Source: Rhizophagus sp. LPA8_4_AMF
Lineage: Eukaryota; Glomeromycota; Glomeromycetes; Glomerales; Glomeraceae
Assembly (NCBI GenBank): GCA_021464525.1
Contig: JADRCO010000089.1
Coordinates: 1-56,098 of the forward strand
Reading direction: 5' to 3'
DNA length: 56,098 nt
The notes under the pieces are model-generated. The model worked only from the letters and a program-made list of their open reading frames with translations. It had not been told where the DNA came from and made no database searches. This document shows positions 49,389-56,098 of the stretch, in pieces. How positions within the stretch are numbered: position 1 is the first letter of the stretch; every line of letters starts with the position of its first letter. A program made the position numbers and the translations under genes.

Positions 49389-51194
49389 AATATAATAATA
49401 GTAAAAGGAGTAATGTATTAAATAGATGTATTTTCAAATAAATAAATTTTATTTATTTAATTTTTTAGAATCTAATAAAGTAATAATCATATTACAAGGC
49501 GAAAATAGCTAATAGAGAAGTAGTCTGAAGACGAAGTATAGGTAGAATTATATATAATACACATTCTTGAATTTCGATTAGTAAAAGTTTATTTTTTGTG
49601 CTTTCTAATAAATGCGATAATTTTCAGTTACTGTACGTAATATGTATGTAATATGCACACATGAACTTGATTTACATTATGTAAATTGCATAATAAACCC
49701 AAGATTTTAGCAAATATTTATTTTCAAACAGAAAAACATATAACAAGAAAATAAATTAAAGAGTATATAAAGCATTCATTCAAATATTGTCAAGAATAGT
49801 GTAAAGATGTTAATACCGATATAATTATCAAGTACTATGAGGGGTGATTTACTAAATCAGGTGCGCCTTAATTTCGGTATATAGTAAACATTACAAAAAT
49901 GCATGTAGTTTACTCAAAATAAACTCAATATTTAGCGACATTTTGACATCTTTCAGGACTATAATGCTTTTTTACTTTTTGAAGAAAAAAAATGAAATGT
50001 GAAACTTGTAAATTAAGAGTGAATGCAAGTGTTATCAAGAGCAAATTGTACAAAAAAAATTTTTTTCACATTAGTATTTTATCCTAAGGATTCTAAACAA
50101 GCTAATTATAAAAATTAACTAAATTAAAATCCACCTTAATTTATCATTGATAAAATCTATAGGGGGTTTTTTTTTTACACACTCTATATGCGATTATATA
50201 AATTTCATTTTATGGACCGATTAATATTCGTTTGATATACTGTATTTGATTAAGGAAATATCAGGAGGGACCTAAAGCGAAATCAAATTAACATTAAATA
50301 GCTAAAATTGGGTTATAGGGACCGATAATGAATAAGGAAACGCCGGATACAAATCGTTTTAGTTCTTTAAAACGGTTATTAACATTTGGCAGCACTAGCT
50401 TTACTAAATTTACATAGCATGATCCCATTTTTTTTTTATTTACTGTTATAGCATTTCAATACTATTTAACAGGAAACACGAAGAACTAAAAAATTGTTGA
50501 GATAGCGAAATGATGAATGAATTTTAAATTGACATTAAAAATAAATTGAAGAAGTTAAGTGAATGAGTTATGTAAAACGTTGAATGAAGTAAAGAACTTT
50601 GAAAAGAGAATTAAATAGTAAGTGAGTTTTATTGACTAAAGTCAAAGCACCTTTTCATTATCTTAATAAATCATAAATATGTCATTGGAGAAAGTTCCTG
50701 AAAAATAGCTACTAGGAAAGGAATAAACGTGCAAGTTATCTTGTCTTTCGGGACACGACTCGTGAACTAATGGCTAAACATGACATGAATCCTAAATTTG
50801 AAGATAGTTTTGCGTAGCAAAACATTTTTTTTTGGTGGAAGTTGAACGAAACCATTTATTTCCTTTCTGACAGCATGAAATAAATTGAAATAGTGCATTT
50901 AGTAGAATCTTGAAAGCATTCTTTTATAATATCGATGAAGAGTGTGAATTGCAGAATTCCGTGAATCTTTGAACAGAGATTGCACACCCAAGTAGAATCC
51001 TAATTACGATTGAGGAATAATAATAAATAGTAAAAAGGTTAACTTTAATTCAATATTTGACATATATTATTATTTATTAGGCTTTTTTTTTAATTTTTTT
51101 TTTTATGCTACACAATACACTTATCCAATCAAATCCAGTTTTAGCTATGTTAAGGATGCCCAACAACAAGTACACACCTTTATTGCATGCAATT
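49389..51194. other. 1.8-kb intergenic region, no gene seen
   Basis: Between GDP-L-fucose synthase and AP-3 mu. AT-rich; no conserved frame, splice pattern, tRNA-like box or terminal repeats. A non-coding transcript cannot be excluded. Confidence 0.45.
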
Positions 51195-53297
51195 ATGATT
51201 GACAGTCTTTTCGTTTTGAACACTGCTGGGTAAATTTTCTTCTAGGAAATAATTATTCTTTTCTCCTTAATTCTTACTATTGTTTTTTTTTGTTATAGAA
51301 AAATTATCATTGAAAAACATTGGCGAGGTCTTATAAATCGTCAGGTGGTTGATTATTTTAATGACCAGGTATCTAGACAGTCCTCCCCGGAAGATTTACC
51401 ACCAGTCGTTTCGACGCCAAAATACCAGCTGGTCCATGTTTACCGATCTAGCTTAACATTTTTAAGTCCTGTTTCCAGTGAAGGTGATTAAATATAAATT
51501 GTGAACCATTTTGATTAATAAATTTCGGTTTTATTCATTGGAATATAAATTATCATTTATTATAAAAAATAGTCGATGTTTTATTAGTGTTAGAGTTCCT
51601 TCACAGGATAGTAGACATACTAGCAGAATATTTTGGTGAAATATCTGAGTTATCAATAAGAGATAATTTTGATGTCGTTTATCAGGTTAGATTTTAATCA
51701 TTACAAGTTCGATTTGTATTTACATTTACTTTAAATTAATCAATTTATAATTAATAGCTTTTAGAAGAAATGATGGATTATGGTAATTCTATAATTTATA
51801 TTGATTTTAATAGCTCTTAAATAAAAAATGTCTTTAAAATAAAGATTGGATAAAATATAATATGATTTTTATTATATGTGCTGTATAGGATATCCATTAA
51901 CTACTGAACCTAATGCTCTGAAGGAAATGATTGTACCTCCAAATATTATTAATAAAGTGATAAGTCAAGTTGCCGGAGTAACAAGGTAAAAAGGTCTCAA
52001 AGATAATAAAAAAAAAGTATATACATGTAATCTTATTTTTTTTTTTCTTTCGTATTTGCTAGCGTCACGCAGCATATTCCTAATGGAAGTACAATATCAA
52101 GTATTCCATGGAGAAAATCTGGTGTAAAATATACAAATAATGAAATATATTTTGATATTATTGAAGAAATAGATGCAATCGTTGATAGGTACACGAATTA
52201 AACTAAATTTGATTTTCGAGAAAAATGAATTAGGGCTTATGTTTTCTTCTTGATAATTTAGTAATGGTGCAATAGTGTCATCTGAGACCCATGGAATAAT
52301 ACAAGCAAATTGTCGTTTATCTGGTTGGTTATTCATCATTGTTTATTGAATAATAATTTAAATTTAAATTTAATTTATTAATTTATTGATATTTAGGAAT
52401 GCCTGACCTTACGTTGAGTTTCATAAATCCAAAAGTGTTGGATGACTGTAGTTTTCATCCATGTGTTAGATATAACAAATTTGAAAATGAACGCGTACTT
52501 TCTTTTGTGCCTCCTGATGGCCCTTTTAAATTAATGAACTATCGGGTAAATTTACCACATCAACAATCTTTACCAATATATGTAAAACCGCAAATTCATA
52601 TTGGAAATAATGGCGGTATGTTTCTTATTAATTATTTCTGTATTTAATATCATCCGATATAAATATTTTTTTTTTTTTTAAAAAAAATAAATTTATAGGT
52701 AAATTTGATATATCAATCAATATAAGAAATACAGATGGAAAACCTGTAGAGAATGTTTTGCTAGTATTTCCCTTAGCTAAATCTGTATCGAATGTTAACG
52801 CTACATGTAATCTTGGTTCATATATTTTTGATCCCGTCACAAAGGTAAGTTTTATCTTTTTTCGTATGAAGGAAGTATCTATATTGTCTAAAAATGATGT
52901 TTTCTCATATTTGATTAGAGTGTTAGATGGGATCTGGGTAAAATAGAATCTAAAGATAAAGTTCCTTTATTATCCGGAAACTTCAGCAGTTCGTGAGTAA
53001 TCAGTAATGTTTTTTTTAGTTGAAAAAAAAATTCAATATTAACAATGGTTTATTTATCTAGTGAACAAACACCAGAATCAGGGCATACAATTATATTAGA
53101 CTTTTCTATTAATATGTATGCAATATCGGGACTTAGAGTAGACAGTTTAAAGATATTTAATGAAGGATACAAACCATATAAGGTATGTTATATTAAATTT
53201 AACTTTTTAATAATGAATGAAATTATTAATTTAATTTATAAATTTAAAGGGTGTACGAAGTTTAACCAAAGCTGGAAAGTTTCAAATTCGTACATGA
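51195..53297 (+). CDS. APM3: AP-3 complex mu subunit (416 aa)
   Basis: Twelve exons (51195-51229, 51299-51483, 51573-51685, 51758-51782, 51889-51985, 52063-52188, 52262-52323, 52397-52615, 52699-52844, 52919-52992, 53062-53182, 53250-53297) give 416 residues. The N-terminal longin-type domain ([40 protein letters not shown]) is followed by a linker and the mu homology domain ([49 protein letters not shown]), ending [15 protein letters not shown], nearly the AP3M1 ending. Family knowledge: selects YxxPhi cargo for transport to vacuole or lysosome. In-frame upstream ATGs exist, but MIDSLF is the family start. Very confident. Confidence 0.95.
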
Positions 53298-53713
53298 TAA
53301 GGACTTTTAATTGATTCTTTAAAAATTTGGAAGTTTCAATTAAATCATTAATGTATTTAAAAAAAATTTATTTAATTTATAATAATAATACAAATAAAAC
53401 AAAACTTCTTGTATAATAACTAATAAATATTTCTTGCATTTAAACAAGGGACTATAAAATTAATGATTTAAATTCATTTGAAGCTGTACCACAAGAAAAA
53501 TTTGTTGATTCTAGCCTAAAAAAGAGGCAACTACTTTTTTTTAACTTCTTTATCTTACAATAAGAGAAAAAAAGGAAATATTTTAAAAATCATATAAGTT
53601 CCTCACCTTTTATTTATCTAAAAAAAAAAAAATTATAAATAAAATAATATAAATAAAATAATAATAAATAATATTTAATGAATCCAGAATACTCTACTTA
53701 CCTCATTCCATAA
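53298..53713. other. Convergent intergenic region between AP-3 mu and SERF
   Basis: AT-rich, with several poly-A/T runs; presumably the two 3' UTRs. No gene seen. Confidence 0.5.
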
Positions 53714-54498
53714 TTATTTATTTTGAGTCGATTCCTTTTCTGCTTTCAATTCTAAGGCTTTCTGTTGAAAAAGATTAGATTATTAATATTATTAATAAAA
53801 AAATGAAATATTTGTCATAAATGAAATTAAAAGAAATCATTTTAACATTTTAACTTACTTGTTGCTTTTGTCTCATAATTTCAGCATCACTAAAATGTAA
53901 TGAGAATGGTCACATAATTTCGAATTTTGATTTTTGAAAACGTTTAAACGTTTAAATAATTTTTTAACAAATCCACAAAATTAATTTCAAGAAAAGTGAA
54001 CGATAAAAAAAACAAAACAAAAAAAAAAATCAATGAAAAAACAAACTTAGTGTCATTCCAAAAATAAAATAAAATAAAATAAAATAATCATTTAAACATA
54101 CAAAATTAATTAAAAATTAATTTCTTTATATTAGAATAAGTTTATATACACACACATATATATATACATATATATAAATAATATATTTATATATATGTAC
54201 TTTTCTTTTTTTAAAAAAAAAGTTGATAAAAAAAACAAAAAACGAAAAAATATATATTATTATAATAATATCTTTTTATTACATACTTTTCAGCTCTTTT
54301 TTTAAAAGCGGTTCCATCTTCTTTTTTCTTTGCTTGTTTGGTTTGTTTTTTCAAATTTTTTTCACGAGCTTTTTCTCTTTGATTTCCACCTTAAAATAAA
54401 AAATAATTTTTTTATTATTAAGTTCAAAAATAATTTATTTTAAAGAAAATTTAACTAGATTGTAACATTAAACTTCTTAAATACTACTTACGAGCCAT
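53714..54498 (-). CDS. SERF (4F5) family small basic protein (62 aa)
   Basis: Four exons, two of them tiny (54492-54498, 54287-54389, 53859-53889, 53714-53761), give 62 residues, the length of human SERF1/2. The start MARGNQREKAREKN is the family signature, followed by KKQTKQAKKKEDGTAFKKRA and ending ELKAEKESTQNK. The first exon carries only ATGGCTC. Family knowledge: small, disordered, highly basic proteins that bind nucleic acid and speed amyloid aggregation of other proteins. The introns (about 100-400 bp) are long for this window. Confidence 0.9.
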
Positions 54499-55525
54499 TT
54501 TAAATGGTTAAAATGTAAACAGGTAGAGATTTGAAAAGATTAAAAAGTTTTAAAAAAATATGAAGCAGAGAACAAAAATACGTGGTAATATGTAAATGTA
54601 AAATGTAATGGAAATTTTTAAGCACCGCAGTAGTTGCTTTTTTGAGGCTGATTTCCCGACAATATCTTTTTAGTATTAGTTCCGTTAATCGATGAACCAA
54701 AAAAATAATTATTGTTTTTCAAAACTATGAAATTTTTTTCTTACCAAATTCGTTATTGTTATTTGTATTTGAAACGAAGCAGATCAAAATACAACCATTT
54801 ATTATTTAAGCATAAGATTTACATTAGATAATACAAAAAAAATGTAAATTTTGTAAAATATACTTAATTTTTATTTGCAAAAAAAAAAAAATCATTTTCC
54901 TTATCAATTATGAAAAGGAAAAATGAAAATGAAAGAAAAAGGCCCGAAAAATTTTTATAACTATACAACTAACAAAAATTATTATCATTTCAGAAAAAAA
55001 CAAATATTTCGTTAATAATGAAAATAAACTAATGTTAAGGATAAAATAATATAAACGAAAAATAAAATGTCCAAACAATTATATACTAGGGGTAAAAATT
55101 TATTAACAACAGACGAAGTTATTGACTTAATGCAAACAACTTCGAAAGAAAGGGGAAAAGGGAAATCGAAAGAGGAATGATATACAAAATGAAAAAAAAG
55201 AGAAAATAAAACTTCCCACTTATGATTTCGTCATATCCGGTTAAGAATCATTGTGGATTTTTTTTTACTTAAAAAATATCAACAACTAAATTTATCACAT
55301 TATATAACATTAATTTAACCTATATCAAACAGGATAAATTTCAAACTTAAATGGATATGATGCTTTTTTTTATGAGCGGGATAAAAAGAGGTAAATTTTT
55401 AGATGTTAGCAAATTATTATGAAGTCATAAATTCTACGTGAAAAAGGAAAAAAAAATATTATTCACAAAAAATTAAAGAAGATATGATATTTAGTCTATT
55501 TTTCAATCACGCGTGACATTTCACT
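54499..55525. other. Upstream region of SERF and 3' flank of the next gene
   Basis: About 1 kb with no supported gene; AT-rich with several A-tracts. Both neighbours are on the minus strand. Confidence 0.45.
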
Positions 55526-56008
55526 TCATTTCTTATCAGCAGGTTGAGGTGAATATTGTTGAACTTTTGCGGCATTTCCTCCAGTATTAGCTTGATTCCA
55601 ATAACTTGCAGCAGTAGGACTTTGCATGTAAGGAGAACCCTGAGCGGTAGCATATTGATTCAAATGTTGCTGATTGTATTGAGGATATTGAGCTGGTGAC
55701 ATGTAAGATTGAGTGAGACCTCCGGTACCCATTGCCATACTGCTTGGGATGTTGCCATATTGATTAGCATATGGATTTATTCCTAGAGCATAAGATTGAG
55801 ATGATATTTGTCCACTATTAGGTGCTTGATGCTGCTGTGAATCAAATAATTTAATTTTAATCAAGAGATCTTGTAATATAATAAAATTAAGAAAACGGTT
55901 GTTGATTTTGCTTGCCTTTCGATCAGGATCATAAACGTTATCATTATTTCCATCTGTGTGAGTATTATCATTTCCATAATTTGGAGTACTTTGAGACGCA
56001 CGTGCTTG
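55526..56008 (-). CDS. 3' end of a Q/N/Y/P-rich low-complexity protein (partial)
   Basis: Two exons, 55916-56008 and 55526-55834, are in frame and end the protein; the 5' part lies beyond the window. The visible 133 residues are disordered and rich in Gln, Asn, Tyr, Ser and Pro (PYANQYGNIPSSMAM, SPAQYPQYNQQHLNQYATAQ, SYWNQANTGG), a composition typical of prion-like tails of RNA-binding proteins. No domain is present in this part, so the function cannot be named. The intron between the exons has a GC donor (AAG|GCAAGC) and a standard AG acceptor. Confidence 0.65.
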   Translation of the reverse strand, partial: QARASQSTPNYGNDNTHTDGNNDNVYDPDRKASKINNRFLNFIILQDLLIKIKLFDSQQHQAPNSGQISSQSYALGINPYANQYGNIPSSMAMGTGGLTQSYMSPAQYPQYNQQHLNQYATAQGSPYMQSPTAASYWNQANTGGNAAKVQQYSPQPADKK

Positions 56009-56059
56009 CTATATTAAAAAAGAAAGATTTGATGCGAAAAAAAAAATCTTATATTAATG

Positions 56060-56088
<29 letters not shown>
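56060..56088. repeat. Poly-A tract
   Basis: A run of about 29 A residues near the window end, probably within an intron of the partial minus-strand gene (a poly-T tract on its strand, as found near acceptors). Confidence 0.6.
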
Positions 56089-56090
<2 letters not shown>

Positions 56091-56098
56091 ACAAAAAA

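Overview
The window is nuclear DNA of a fungus. It is strongly AT-rich, genes carry many short GT-AG introns (about 60-105 bp), and proteins match fungal or general eukaryotic housekeeping families. Base composition, intron style and an expanded lineage-specific membrane-protein family suggest an arbuscular mycorrhizal fungus such as Rhizophagus (Glomeromycotina); this attribution is inference. I saw no rRNA or tRNA gene, CRISPR array, or virus-like element.

Layout. 1-2 kb: short inverted-repeat elements and a tandem repeat. 2-8 kb: left arm of an inverted segmental duplication, with two intact family genes (3-kb and 6-kb copies) on the minus strand, one pseudogene split by a transposon, and decayed copies. 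8.2-20.8 kb: conserved core with RTF1 (-), a broken EED/PRC2 WD40 gene (+), MAK16 (-), NAT10/Kre33 (+) and SNAPC3 (+). 20.8-24 kb: gene-poor, with one 411-bp MITE. 24-29.5 kb: right arm of the duplication, with three intact family genes on the plus strand in the same relative order. 29.5-30.7 kb: a sixth family gene with a lysine-rich repeat tail. 31-53.3 kb: a METTL21-like methyltransferase (+), threonyl-tRNA synthetase (-), VPS8 (+), GET5/UBL4 (-), a CUE protein (+), TFIIE-alpha (-), GDP-L-fucose synthase (+) and AP-3 mu (+). 53.7-56 kb: SERF (-) and the 3' end of a low-complexity Q/N/Y-rich protein (-).

Many genes sit head to head over short shared promoters. The clearest functional pair is MAK16/NAT10, both ribosome-biogenesis factors, 153 bp apart. 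I rebuilt splice models by hand for fifteen host genes and the six family genes; every complete one gives an exon total divisible by three with consensus splice sites. Against that background the EED-like gene, with an internal deletion and several frame breaks, stands out as a real pseudogene rather than a sequencing artefact.

The most unusual content is the two-exon membrane-protein family and the inverted arms that carry it. The arms enclose a 16-kb housekeeping core and differ by transposon insertions with recognisable empty sites.
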